This document shows positions 34,436 to 43,453 of a DNA stretch of 64,000 nucleotides, piece by piece. The stretch lies in NCBI RefSeq assembly GCF_017875275.1, contig NZ_JAGGML010000001.1, positions 1,924,501 through 1,988,500 on the forward strand, given 5' to 3'. Position 1 is the first letter of the stretch; every line of letters starts with the position of its first letter. A program made the translations under genes and the position numbers. The stretch comes from Xanthobacter flavus (lineage in GTDB: Bacteria; Pseudomonadota; Alphaproteobacteria; Rhizobiales; Xanthobacteraceae). Below the pieces are notes generated by a model. The model worked only from the letters and a program-made list of their open reading frames with translations. It was not told where the DNA came from and made no database searches.

Positions 34436-37400
34436 CGGGCGGCGAGCCAGGTGCGGATCATGGACAGCAGCTTCGGCACGTCCACCGGCTTCGCCAGATA
34501 ATCGCTGGCGCCGGCGGCGAGGCACTTCTCCCGGTCGTCCTTCATGGCCTTGGCGGTGAGGGCGATGACCGGCAGCTTGGCGAACCGCGGCTGGGCGCGG
34601 ATCTGCGTCATCGCCTCGTAGCCGTCCATCACCGGCATCATCACGTCCATGAGCACGATCTCGATATCCGGCTGCTCGTCGAGCTGCCCCAGCGCCTTGG
34701 CGCCATCCTGCGCCAGCACCACGTTGACGCCGCGCGCGCGCAGCACCTTGGCGAGAGCGTAGATGTTGCGCATGTCATCGTCGACCAGCAGCAGCTTGCG
34801 CCCTTCGAGATCGCCGTCCGGATTGGCCGCGAGCTGCTCCGGCTCGCGCTGCACCGAGTGGAGGAACAGCGAGACCTCGTCGAGCAGACGCTCGGGCGAG
34901 AGCGCGCCCTTCACCACGATGGCATCGGTGAAGGCGCGCAGCTTCATGCGCTCCTCGGTGGTGAGGTCGCGGCCCGAATAGACCACCACCGGCACATGCC
35001 TGTCCCCCTCGGCGAGGCGCTCGATCAGCTCGAAGCCGGACATGCCGGGCAGGCCGAGGTCGAGCACGATGCAGTCGAGATCGCCGGCAGCCACCACCTC
35101 CAGCGCCGCCTCGGCGCTCGCCGCCTCCACGATCTGCGCCTTCTCGCGGGCGAGCAGGGTGCGCACCGCGTGGCGGGCGGCGGCGTCGTCGTCCACCACC
35201 AGCACGCGGCGGGGACGGTCGGCCGAATAATGGGTGAGGAGGCCGAGCGCCTCGGAGAGCTGCTCCGCGCTCACCGGCTTGGTGAGGAAGCCCACGGCGC
35301 CGAGGTCGCGGCCGCGCCGGCTCTCGTCCAGCGCCGAGACGAAATGCACCGGGATGTGGCGCGTGGCGGCGTCGGCCTTCAGCCGCTCGATCACTGTCCA
35401 GCCGTCGAGGCCGGGCAGCATCACGTCCAAAAGGATGCCGGTGGGCCTGTAGGTGCGGGCGAGGGCGAGGCCGCTCTCGCCGTCGCCGGCGGCGAGCGCC
35501 AGATAGCCCTTGCGCCGCACCAGCCCCACCAGGGTGCGGGCGAACACCGGATCGTCCTCCACCACGAGGATCACGGTGGAACCGGGCGTGAGCCGGTCGC
35601 GGTCGTCCTCCACGCTCACGGCGGGCACCGGCGGCAGGCCGGAGAGGCCGGCGGCCTCGCGCTCCTGCCGGGTGGTGTCGAACGTGACCTGCGCCGGCGA
35701 GAGGCCTGCGGACGGGGCGAGGGAGGGGGCAAGTGAAGGGGGGAGTGAAGGGGCGAGTGAAGGGGCGGTCCCGCTTTCCCCGTCGGCCTCATCCGGCAAA
35801 GGCTCGCCGACCGGGATTTCCAGCGTGAAGGTGGAGCCCTGGCCGAGGGAGCTCTCCACGCTCACGCTGCCGCCGAGCAGGCCGGCGAGGCGCTGGGTGA
35901 TGGCGAGGCCGAGGCCGGTGCCGCCGAACTGGCGGCGGGTAGACGCATCCACCTGCTCGAACGCCTCGAAGATGGTGCCGAGCTTTTCCTCCGGAATGCC
36001 GATGCCGCTGTCGGCCACCGCCACCCTCAGCCGCTTGCCCGCCTCGTCCTGCGAGAAGGTGACGGAGACCCGGCCCTGCATGGTGAATTTCAGTGCATTG
36101 CCGACGAGGTTGGTGAGGATCTGGTCGAGCTTGCCGGGGTCGGTGAACACGAGGTCCGGCGCCTCGGTGACGCTGACCGAAAGGCGCAGCTTGCGCTCCT
36201 GGGCGAGGCGCCGGAAGTTGCGTTCGAGGCGCTGGGCGACGCTCGCCACCTTCACCGGCTCGCGCACCACTTCCATCTTGCCGGCCTCGACCTTCGAGAG
36301 ATCGAGGATGTCGTTGATGAGGCGCAGGAGGTTCGAGCCGGAGGAATGGATGATGCTCGCCGCCTCCACCTGGTCGGCGTCGAGATTGCCGGTGCGGTTC
36401 TCGGCGAGGTCCTGGGAGAGGATCAGCAGGCTGTTGAGCGGCGTGCGCAGCTCGTGGGACATGTTGGCGAGGAATTGCGACTTGTACTCGTTGGCCCGCA
36501 GCAGTTCCTCGGCCCGCGCCTCCATCTGCTGGTTCAGCGCCTCGAGCAGTTCCTTCTGCTCCGTCATCTCCTGCGAGGAGCGGCGCAGCACATCGTTGGA
36601 GGCCTGCAGCTCTTCCGCCTGCACCCGCAGTTCCTCCTCCGAGGCGGCGAGGCGCAGGGTGCGCTCGTGCAGCTGCTCGTTGGTGGCGCGCAATTCCTCC
36701 TGCTGGGTGCGCAGTTCCTCCTCGGCGACGCGCAGTTCCTGCGCCTGCTTCTGGCTCTGCTCCAGCAGCTCGCGGGTGCGGGCGGCGCGGGCCAGATTGT
36801 CCAGCGACAGGGCCGCGAGGGGCATCACCTCGTGGAGCAGGCGGCGGGCCCGCTCGTCCATGGGGGCGAGGAGCGCCAGCTCGACGACGCCGAGCAGGCG
36901 TTTCTTCAGCACCAGCGGCACGGCGACGACCGTATGGGCCGCCGCCTCTCCGGTGCCGGTGCGGATGCGCATGTGGTCGGCCGGCACGGGCGAGAGGACG
37001 ATGGTCTGCCGCTCCAGCGCGCACTGGCCGACGAGCCCCTCCCCGAGGCGCACGCGGGTGGCGAGATGGCGCCGCTCGCTGAAGGCGTAGCTGCCGACCA
37101 GCTCCAGCGCCTCCCCTTCCGGCCCCGCTGTCTCATCGTGGGCGTAGAACACGCCCACCCCGGCGCCCAGCAGCGGCGCCAGCTCGGTGAGCAGCGCATC
37201 GGCAAAGGCGCGGGTGTCCTCCTGCGCCTGCAGGCGGGTGCCGATGGCGTTGAGGCTGGTCTTCACCCAATCGGTGTCATAGGCGGCGATGGAGGTGGCC
37301 TTGAACACCCTGAGGGCGCGGGCCAGCGTGCCCACCTCGTCCTTGCGCTCGGCGTAGGGCACCTCGATGGTGTGGTCCTGCTCGGCGAGGCGCGTCATCA

Positions 37401-38100
37401 GCTCGGCGAGGCGCCGCAGCGGGATGGCCATGAAGACGGCACCGAGGAACACGCCCGCCACCGCCACGAAAAGGGTCGCCACCAGCGCGATGACATCGAT
37501 GGCGCTGACGATGGCGTCCGCGCGGTCGAGGTCCACCTGGGCGCTGACGACCTCGGCGGAGGCGGCGGCGCTCAATTCGTCGATGGCGCCGACGATGCCG
37601 CGATAGCCCTCCTCGCTCGCTTCGGCGGCGAGGAAGACGCGCAGCGCCGCCTCGATGGTATCGAGATCCGCGCTCTCGGCCGCCGTCAGAAGGGGCGCCG
37701 CCACCGCGTCGCTCCAGCGCCCGGAGATGCGCGAGGCCCGCTCGGCGAACGGCAGCAGCGTGGGCTCGCCCGACACCGCCGCGCGCAGGGCCGCGAGCAT
37801 TTCGGTGGTGAGCGCGGTCGATGCCGCAAGTCGGGCCTTGAGGTTGCGAGGCTCGGCGAGCGCGGTGCGCGTCGTCTCGAGCTGCCGGCGATTGAAGGCG
37901 CGGATCGCGTCGGCGGCCAGCACGCTGACCTGGCGGACCTGCTCCACCCGGCGCTCCTGCGCCTTCACCATCTGCCCCATCACCCAGTTGGCGCCGAGCA
38001 GCAGCAGGAACATGGAGATGAGGAGGCCGACGATCAGCCCAGCCTTGGCCTGCATCCCGAGATTGGCGAACCACGACCGTTCGGTCAGCTTTTCCAGCAT
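34432..38100 (-). CDS. Membrane hybrid histidine kinase with HAMP, GAF and three receiver domains
   Basis: A 1222-residue sensor. TM1 is about 19-42 and TM2 about 202-226, enclosing a periplasmic helical region. HAMP follows (about 227-275), then GAF (about 285-425) and a long coiled coil of QEELRATNEQL-type heptads (about 430-540). HisKA has the phospho-acceptor His549 in SHELRTPLN, and an HATPase domain with NALKF and GTGLGL boxes follows. After a repetitive Pro/Ser/Leu linker (about 777-796) come three receivers with phospho-Asp at about 892, 1014 and 1152. REC2 lacks the conserved Lys context (VVKGA) and may be degenerate. Coupled to CheR, it suggests a sensory-adaptation pathway; the input is unknown. 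Confidence 0.9.
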   Translation of the reverse strand: MLEKLTERSWFANLGMQAKAGLIVGLLISMFLLLLGANWVMGQMVKAQERRVEQVRQVSVLAADAIRAFNRRQLETTRTALAEPRNLKARLAASTALTTEMLAALRAAVSGEPTLLPFAERASRISGRWSDAVAAPLLTAAESADLDTIEAALRVFLAAEASEEGYRGIVGAIDELSAAASAEVVSAQVDLDRADAIVSAIDVIALVATLFVAVAGVFLGAVFMAIPLRRLAELMTRLAEQDHTIEVPYAERKDEVGTLARALRVFKATSIAAYDTDWVKTSLNAIGTRLQAQEDTRAFADALLTELAPLLGAGVGVFYAHDETAGPEGEALELVGSYAFSERRHLATRVRLGEGLVGQCALERQTIVLSPVPADHMRIRTGTGEAAAHTVVAVPLVLKKRLLGVVELALLAPMDERARRLLHEVMPLAALSLDNLARAARTRELLEQSQKQAQELRVAEEELRTQQEELRATNEQLHERTLRLAASEEELRVQAEELQASNDVLRRSSQEMTEQKELLEALNQQMEARAEELLRANEYKSQFLANMSHELRTPLNSLLILSQDLAENRTGNLDADQVEAASIIHSSGSNLLRLINDILDLSKVEAGKMEVVREPVKVASVAQRLERNFRRLAQERKLRLSVSVTEAPDLVFTDPGKLDQILTNLVGNALKFTMQGRVSVTFSQDEAGKRLRVAVADSGIGIPEEKLGTIFEAFEQVDASTRRQFGGTGLGLAITQRLAGLLGGSVSVESSLGQGSTFTLEIPVGEPLPDEADGESGTAPSLAPSLPPSLAPSLAPSAGLSPAQVTFDTTRQEREAAGLSGLPPVPAVSVEDDRDRLTPGSTVILVVEDDPVFARTLVGLVRRKGYLALAAGDGESGLALARTYRPTGILLDVMLPGLDGWTVIERLKADAATRHIPVHFVSALDESRRGRDLGAVGFLTKPVSAEQLSEALGLLTHYSADRPRRVLVVDDDAAARHAVRTLLAREKAQIVEAASAEAALEVVAAGDLDCIVLDLGLPGMSGFELIERLAEGDRHVPVVVYSGRDLTTEERMKLRAFTDAIVVKGALSPERLLDEVSLFLHSVQREPEQLAANPDGDLEGRKLLLVDDDMRNIYALAKVLRARGVNVVLAQDGAKALGQLDEQPDIEIVLMDVMMPVMDGYEAMTQIRAQPRFAKLPVIALTAKAMKDDREKCLAAGASDYLAKPVDVPKLLSMIRTWLAAR
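35711..35770. repeat. 12-bp in-frame tandem repeat encoding the kinase linker
   Basis: Three to four near-identical 12-bp units (GGGGCGAGTGAA type) code for a repeated Ser-Leu-Ala-Pro stretch between the HATPase and first receiver of the hybrid kinase. The unit length is a multiple of three, so copy-number changes would alter linker length without a frameshift. Confidence 0.8.
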
Positions 38101-38191
38101 CCCCTAAACCCCTTCCGCGCCCGGCGCAGCATGCATAGGCGGGGGTGAAGAAGGATTGAAGAAGAAAGTGGCGGGCCGCCGCCCGCGCCGG

Positions 38192-39124
38192 TCAGCGCAC
38201 GGTTTGCCGCCGCCGCGCGGAAAGCGTCGCCAGCGCGATACCGGCGATGACCAGCGCATAGCCCGCCAGATGATACCAGGCCATGGTTTCGCCGAGGACG
38301 ACGATGGCGATCGCCGTTCCGAACACCGGCATCAGGTGCAGGAAGGGCGCGGCCGCGTTGGCGCCCACCAGCTCGATTCCCCGGTTGAAGAACAGATAGG
38401 CGATCAGCGACGGCCCGGTCATCACATAGGCGAGGGTGGTGAAGGTGATGTGGTCGAGCGGCAGCACCTGCCCGTTCAGATATTCCCAGAGCGCGAAGGG
38501 CGAGAGCAGCAACGAGCCCAGCGCCATGATGGACGCGAGGAAGGAGAGCGGTCCGAGCGGCGGACGCTTGCGCAGGATGGCGGCATAAAAAGCATAGATC
38601 ACCAGCGCCACGATGATGACCACGTCGCCGATGTTGGGTTTGAGGTGGAGGAAGGTGTCGAGGTCGCCGTGGCTGATGATGACCATCACGCCGAGAAGGG
38701 AGGTGATGACCCCCGCCGCCTGGCCGAGGCTGAGCTTTTCCCGGAACAGCACAAAGGTCCACACGGCCACCAGAAGCGGCGCCGTGGACTGCACCAGAAG
38801 GCCGTTCACCGCCTGCGTGTATTGCAGGCCGTAATAGCTCATGGCGTTGTAGCAGGCGATGCCGGTGGCCGAGAGCAGCACGAGGAACGGCAGATTGCGC
38901 CGGATGATCGGCGCGTCGCGCACGATCTGCTTCCAGGCGAACGGCAGGAGGATGAGCGTCGCGCCCATCCAGCGCACCATGGCCAGCGTGATGGGCGGGA
39001 TGTGGCCGGCGATGTAGCGCCCCACCACGAGGTTGATGGCCCACAGGAGGGCCACCAGGGTCAGCAGCACATAAGGGGCGTCATAGAGGGCGAAACGGCT
39101 GGGGCGGACCGGGGTGGCGGACAT
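38192..39124 (-). CDS. EamA/DMT-family transporter
   Basis: A 310-residue inner-membrane protein with ten hydrophobic helices in two EamA repeats (LLWAINLVVGRYIAGHIPPITLAMVRW and the second repeat around MALGSLLLSPFALWEYLNG). The drug/metabolite transporter superfamily exports amino acids, metabolites or drugs; the substrate cannot be told. GGGAGAAGAC precedes the ATG at 39124. It lies 91 bp upstream of the hybrid kinase on the minus strand in genomic order, but is likely its own transcription unit. Confidence 0.85.
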   Translation of the reverse strand: MSATPVRPSRFALYDAPYVLLTLVALLWAINLVVGRYIAGHIPPITLAMVRWMGATLILLPFAWKQIVRDAPIIRRNLPFLVLLSATGIACYNAMSYYGLQYTQAVNGLLVQSTAPLLVAVWTFVLFREKLSLGQAAGVITSLLGVMVIISHGDLDTFLHLKPNIGDVVIIVALVIYAFYAAILRKRPPLGPLSFLASIMALGSLLLSPFALWEYLNGQVLPLDHITFTTLAYVMTGPSLIAYLFFNRGIELVGANAAAPFLHLMPVFGTAIAIVVLGETMAWYHLAGYALVIAGIALATLSARRRQTVR

Positions 39125-39332
39125 GTCTTCTCCCGAGGCGCGCCGTGACGGCGCGCCATCTGATGACCTGTTGGCCGGGAGTGCCGTCCGTCCCCTCTTA
39201 TTGCGACGGCCCACGGGCCCCCTCCTCTAACCCGAGGAGAGCCATGAGGGAAATCGAATTTCACGGCGCAAAGCATCACAATAAGTGATGACCCAGGCAA
39301 AGCCGTGAGATGTTTCCGGCGCCGCTGAAGCT

Positions 39333-39926
39333 TCAGCGCCCGAGCAGGCGGTTGATGGTGCCGTCCTGGATCAGCTGGTAGCCGGTGGGGTTGTCGGCGC
39401 ACAGGCCCCCGCCGCATTCGAGCACGGTGGAGACGCCGTTCGCCAGCGCCAGCAGCAGCACCAGCACGATCGCCGCCGTGCCGAGCAGCGGGCGATGGGG
39501 CGGTGCGTCCGCCGACTGCCGCTCGAACTGGCCGTCGAACAGCAGCAGCACGGCCGAGCCGAGGATACACACGCCGAACAGCACCAGCGCCCAGGCGTAG
39601 AAGTGCAGGCCGAAGAAGGCGTCGCCATAGGCGCCCTCGCCGGGAATGATGTGCAGCAGGGTCTGGCGGGTGGAGACCGCCCCGCCGGCCAGCGCGGAGA
39701 GGATCATGATGGCGTAATGCGAGGGGCGCGGGCCGAACTTCACGTTCAGCGCGAGCCCGGCGGCGACGCAGACGAAGCCGGCGCGTTGCAGCAGACAGAG
39801 CGGGCACGGCAGGTCGTTGAACACCAATTGGTCGAAGAAGGCGGCGATGAGCACCGCCGAGACGGCGAGGAGGCCAAGCGCGTTCAGCACCCGGAAGCGG
39901 TCCGCGAGGGTGAAGCCGGTGTCCAT
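39333..39926 (-). CDS. dsbB: DsbB-like disulphide bond formation protein
   Basis: A 197-residue inner-membrane protein with about five helices. The first periplasmic loop carries the redox pair CPLC in NDLPCPLCLLQRAGF, the quinone-side pair of DsbB. The second Cys pair of E. coli DsbB, between helices 3 and 4, is absent; instead there is CGGGLC in the C-terminal periplasmic tail (LECGGGLCADNPTGYQL). That pattern fits a DsbB-like subfamily with a C-terminal second pair. It should reoxidise a DsbA-type partner, not encoded here. A 50-residue membrane protein is encoded 8 bp upstream. Confidence 0.85.
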   Translation of the reverse strand: MDTGFTLADRFRVLNALGLLAVSAVLIAAFFDQLVFNDLPCPLCLLQRAGFVCVAAGLALNVKFGPRPSHYAIMILSALAGGAVSTRQTLLHIIPGEGAYGDAFFGLHFYAWALVLFGVCILGSAVLLLFDGQFERQSADAPPHRPLLGTAAIVLVLLLALANGVSTVLECGGGLCADNPTGYQLIQDGTINRLLGR

Positions 39927-39934
39927 GACGCCCC

Positions 39935-40087
39935 TCACAGCGCGATGTTGAGCGGATCGGTGACGTGCAGGCGGAACAGCACCAGCATGGTCGCCACCGA
40001 CAGCACCCAGAGCGCAAGCGCGGCCATGCGCTGGCCCATGAGCGTCGCCGCGAGGGCGAGGAACACGCCGAAGAACGGCAGCGACAT
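39935..40087 (-). CDS. Small membrane protein (DUF5993-like) encoded before dsbB
   Basis: A 50-residue protein with two hydrophobic stretches (LPFFGVFLALAATLMG and ALALWVLSVATMLVLFRLH) and a short tail DPLNIAL. It resembles the DUF5993 family, which is often found beside DsbB-like genes. Its stop is 8 bp from the dsbB start, so the two are cotranscribed. An ATG one codon upstream is an alternative start. Role unknown; a membrane partner of DsbB is the positional guess. Confidence 0.7.
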   Translation of the reverse strand: MSLPFFGVFLALAATLMGQRMAALALWVLSVATMLVLFRLHVTDPLNIAL

Positions 40088-40168
40088 CATGGCTTCGGCC
40101 CCCCGGCCCGCACCGTCGCGGATGTGCGATTCGGTGCCTGCCGAGGGTAAAGGAGGCCGACGCGGGCG

Positions 40169-41074
40169 TCACGCTGCGGCGCGGAACTCGACCGTGTTGC
40201 CGGAGGGATCGGCCACACGCAGGGCACCGTCCCGTCCCGGCTGCGTTTCCACACCCGCCGCGACGAGGCGGACGGCGAGGGCGGCGAAGGCGTCCGCCGC
40301 CAGCGTGACGGTGAAATGGTCGAGCCCCGCCGTGCCCGCCGCCGGCACCGGGGCGCCGCCGGACTGCCAGACGTTCAGCCCCACATGGTGGTGATAGCCG
40401 TCGGCGCTCACGAACAGCGCGCCGGGATAGCGGGCCATGATGGCGAGGCCCACCGTATCCACCCAGAAGCGCTTGGCCGCGTCGAGGTCGTTCACCTTGA
40501 GGTGGACGTGGCCCATGTCGGTGCCGGCCGGAGCCGGCCCGCCCGCCACCTTCGCCTCGCGGGCGAGGGACTGGAGGTCGAGCGGCAGCGTCTGCATGGC
40601 GATGGAGCCGTCCGGCTCGACGGGCCATTCCGCGCGCGGCAGGTCGCGATAGATTTCGACGCCGTTGCCGTCCGGATCGTCCACATAGAGCGCCTCGCTC
40701 ACCAGATGGTTCGAGGCTCCGAGGCGCAGGCCCGCACCGTGTAGCGCGAGCAGCCGCGCGGCGAGGCTGGCGCGGTCCGGCACGCGGATGGCCATGTGGA
40801 ACAGGCCGGGCGCCCGGCGCGGCGCCGGCGGGGCTTTGGGCCGGGAGAGGATTTCCACCAGCGGCCGGACGCCGGCCCCGAGCATGGTCGCCTCACCCTC
40901 GGCGAGAACATCGAGGCCGAGGAGGTCGCGGTAGAAGGCGACGAGGCGGCGCGGGTCGGGGCTGGCGAGGCTGACGGCACCGAGCACAAGATCGTGCGGG
41001 GCGATGCGGGCAGACGGCTCGATCCCAATGGCAGGATGTGCGCCGGGCGAGCCGGCGGGGGCGGCGAGGGTCAT
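40169..41074 (-). CDS. Two-module VOC-family ring-cleavage dioxygenase or glyoxalase-like protein
   Basis: A 301-residue protein of two glyoxalase/bleomycin-resistance folds, similar to CatE-type catechol 2,3-dioxygenases of Bacillus and relatives. The C-terminal module keeps metal ligands His (DMGHVHLKVNDLD), His (LDHFTVTL) and Glu (GNTVEFRA), with HHHVGLNVW in between. The N-terminal module (LGAVSLASPDPRRLVAFYRDLLG) lacks the first His and is probably structural. AAGGAG lies seven bases before the ATG at 41074. A catecholic or related substrate is possible, but no aromatic pathway adjoins; the monooxygenase at 1204 is far away. Confidence 0.75.
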   Translation of the reverse strand: MTLAAPAGSPGAHPAIGIEPSARIAPHDLVLGAVSLASPDPRRLVAFYRDLLGLDVLAEGEATMLGAGVRPLVEILSRPKAPPAPRRAPGLFHMAIRVPDRASLAARLLALHGAGLRLGASNHLVSEALYVDDPDGNGVEIYRDLPRAEWPVEPDGSIAMQTLPLDLQSLAREAKVAGGPAPAGTDMGHVHLKVNDLDAAKRFWVDTVGLAIMARYPGALFVSADGYHHHVGLNVWQSGGAPVPAAGTAGLDHFTVTLAADAFAALAVRLVAAGVETQPGRDGALRVADPSGNTVEFRAAA

Positions 41075-41269
41075 GATGAGGCTCCTTGGCGCCGGGCGGT
41101 GTCGTCCGCCCGGCTGGGCGTTGAGCCAAATATGGACACGCCCCGCGCAAGACGCCATTGCACCATTGCAAGCAAAAGCTGGCGTCTCAGGCCTCGAATA
41201 CAGCCGCCATCGGAGATCCCGGGCGCCGGGCGCAGCGGGATGAGCTGCGCCCGATACGTCCCGCAGCGG

Positions 41270-43243
41270 TCACGCCGCCTTCTGGGCCTCGCGGTCCACG
41301 ATGGTCACGATGTCCGCCATGATGCGGTTCAGCTCGAAATTCTTCGGCGTGTAGACGGCGGCGACGCCGAAGCCCTTGAGCTGGGCTTCGTCCTCCGGCG
41401 GGATGATGCCGCCGACCACCACCGGCACGTCGGAGAGACCTTCCGCCCGCATCCGCTCCATCACGTCGCGCACCAGCGGCACGTGGGAGCCGGAGAGGAT
41501 GGAGAGACCCACCACGTGGACGCTCTCCTCCAGCGCCGCGTTGACGATCTCCGCCGGGGTGAGGCGGATGCCCTCGTAGACCACTTCCATGCCGCAATCG
41601 CGGGCGCGCACCGCGATCTGCTCGGCGCCGTTGGAATGGCCGTCGAGGCCAGGCTTGCCCACGAGGAACTTGATGCGGCGGCCGAGCTTCTCGGAGACCG
41701 CATCCACGTTCTTGCGCACCTCTTCGAGGCCCTGCGTATCCACGCGGGCGGCGCGGCCGACGCCGGTGGGGGCGCGATATTCGCCGAACACCTCGCGCAG
41801 GCAGGTGCCCCATTCGCCCGTCGTCACGCCCGCCTTGGCACAGACGATGGAGGGCTCCATGATGTTGCGGCCTTCCTGCGCCGCGCTCTTCAGGTCCGCC
41901 AGCGCCGCGTCCACCGCCTTGGCGTCTCGCGCCTCGCGCCACGCCTGAAGGCGCGCAATCTGTTCCGCCTCGACGCCCTCCGGCACGGTGAGGATGGCGC
42001 CTTCGCCGGTGGTGAGCGGCGAGGGCTCGCTCTCGGTCCAGCGGTTGACGCCCACCACCACCTGGTCGCCGCGCTCGATGGCCTCCAGCCGGCGGGTGTT
42101 GCTCTCCACCAGCTGCTGCTTCATGTAGCTGTTCTCGATGGCCGCGACGGCGCCGCCCATGGCCTCGATCTGCGCCAGCTCGGCGCGGGCCTCGGCCTTC
42201 AGCTCCTCCACCTTCTTGGCGATCTCGGTGGAGCCGTCGAAGATGTCGCCGTATTCGAGGAGGTCGGTCTCATAGGCCACCACCTGCTGCATGCGCAGCG
42301 ACCATTGCTGGTCGAAGGAGCGCGGCAGGCCCAGCGCCTCGTTCCAGGCCGGCAGCTGCACGGCGCGGGCGCGGGCCTTCTTGGAGAGGGTAACGGCCAG
42401 CATCTCCAGCAGGATGCGGTAGACGTTGTTCTCCGGCTGCTGCTCGGTGAGGCCCAGCGAGTTCACCTGCACGCCATAGCGGAACAGCTTCTGCTTGGCG
42501 TCGGTGATGCCGTACCGGTTGACGCAGATCTCGTCCCAGAGGTCCACGAACGCGCGCATCTTGCACATCTCGGTGATGAACCGCATGCCCGCATTCACGA
42601 AGAAGGAGATGCGCCCCACCACCTCGCCGAACACCGCGCCTTCCGCCTCGCCGGACTTCTTCACCGTGTCGAGGATGGCGATGGCGTTGGCGAGCGCGAA
42701 GGCCAGCTCCTGCACCGGCGTCGCCCCGGCTTCCTGCAGGTGGTAGGAGCACACGTTCATCGGGTTCCACCGGGGCAGATGCTCGGTGGTGAAGATGATG
42801 GTGTCCTTGGTGAGCCGCATGGAGGGCGCGGGCGGGAACACATAGGTGCCGCGCGAGAGATATTCCTTGATGATGTCGTTCTGCGTCGTGCCCTGGAGCT
42901 TGGCGCGGTCGGCCCCCTGCTCGTCGGCGGTGGCGATGTAGAGCGAGAGCAGCCACGCCGCGCAGGCGTTGATGGTCATCGAGGTGTTCATCTCGGCGAG
43001 CGGGATGCCCTGGAACAGGGTGCGCATGTCCCCGAGGTGGGAGATGGGGACGCCCACCTTGCCCACTTCGCCACGGGCGAGGGCGTGGTCGCTGTCGTAG
43101 CCGGTCTGGGTCGGCAGGTCGAAGGCGACGGAGAGGCCGGTCTGGCCCTTGGCGAGGTTGGAGCGATAGAGCTTGTTGGATTCCGCGGCGGTGGAGTGCC
43201 CCGCATAGGTGCGGAAGAGCCAGGGTTTGTCGCGGAGCACCAT
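41270..43243 (-). CDS. ecm: Ethylmalonyl-CoA mutase
   Basis: A 657-residue adenosylcobalamin-dependent acyl-CoA mutase. The TIM-barrel part opens with PWLFRTYAGHSTAAESN and contains AFDLPTQTGYDSDH and the active-site region TEHLPRWNPMNVCSYHLQEAG. The B12-binding domain at the C-terminus has DxHxxG in PGLDGHSNGAEQ. Length and the lack of a separate small subunit fit Ecm of the ethylmalonyl-CoA pathway rather than methylmalonyl-CoA mutase (about 715). It converts (2R)-ethylmalonyl-CoA to methylsuccinyl-CoA. The ccr gene for the preceding step is 1.1 kb away on the other strand. Confidence 0.92.
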   Translation of the reverse strand: MVLRDKPWLFRTYAGHSTAAESNKLYRSNLAKGQTGLSVAFDLPTQTGYDSDHALARGEVGKVGVPISHLGDMRTLFQGIPLAEMNTSMTINACAAWLLSLYIATADEQGADRAKLQGTTQNDIIKEYLSRGTYVFPPAPSMRLTKDTIIFTTEHLPRWNPMNVCSYHLQEAGATPVQELAFALANAIAILDTVKKSGEAEGAVFGEVVGRISFFVNAGMRFITEMCKMRAFVDLWDEICVNRYGITDAKQKLFRYGVQVNSLGLTEQQPENNVYRILLEMLAVTLSKKARARAVQLPAWNEALGLPRSFDQQWSLRMQQVVAYETDLLEYGDIFDGSTEIAKKVEELKAEARAELAQIEAMGGAVAAIENSYMKQQLVESNTRRLEAIERGDQVVVGVNRWTESEPSPLTTGEGAILTVPEGVEAEQIARLQAWREARDAKAVDAALADLKSAAQEGRNIMEPSIVCAKAGVTTGEWGTCLREVFGEYRAPTGVGRAARVDTQGLEEVRKNVDAVSEKLGRRIKFLVGKPGLDGHSNGAEQIAVRARDCGMEVVYEGIRLTPAEIVNAALEESVHVVGLSILSGSHVPLVRDVMERMRAEGLSDVPVVVGGIIPPEDEAQLKGFGVAAVYTPKNFELNRIMADIVTIVDREAQKAA

Positions 43244-43370
43244 TCCTAATCCCCATCCATCGCTTTTGGATATTTGCCGGGATTGTGCGTCGCAATGGCA
43301 GCGCCGTCGATGGGAAAATTATCCAATGGACGGGACGCCGGGAGCCGTGCGCAGCGGCGCGGCGGAGAAT

Positions 43371-43430
43371 ACTTAAAATTGCATCAATAAATAAATTCTC
43401 ATTCTGATTGCATTGATGCTAGCGTTCCCC
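43371..43430. promoter_or_regulatory. AT-rich promoter-like region upstream of the broken lipoprotein gene
   Basis: A strikingly AT-rich 60 bp in a 69% GC window. It contains an inverted repeat, GCATCAAT (about 43382) and ATTGATGC (about 43418), flanking AAATAAATTCTCATTCTGATTG. It lies 170 bp before the ecm start on the other strand and just before the lipoprotein start, so it may serve one or both. Confidence 0.4.
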
Positions 43431-43453
43431 CGCTGGACATCCGGGGGGCGAGG

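Noticed and set aside
43244-43453. A cobalamin riboswitch before the B12-dependent mutase gene
   Set aside because: No B12-box-like sequence is present, and mutase genes themselves are seldom controlled this way.
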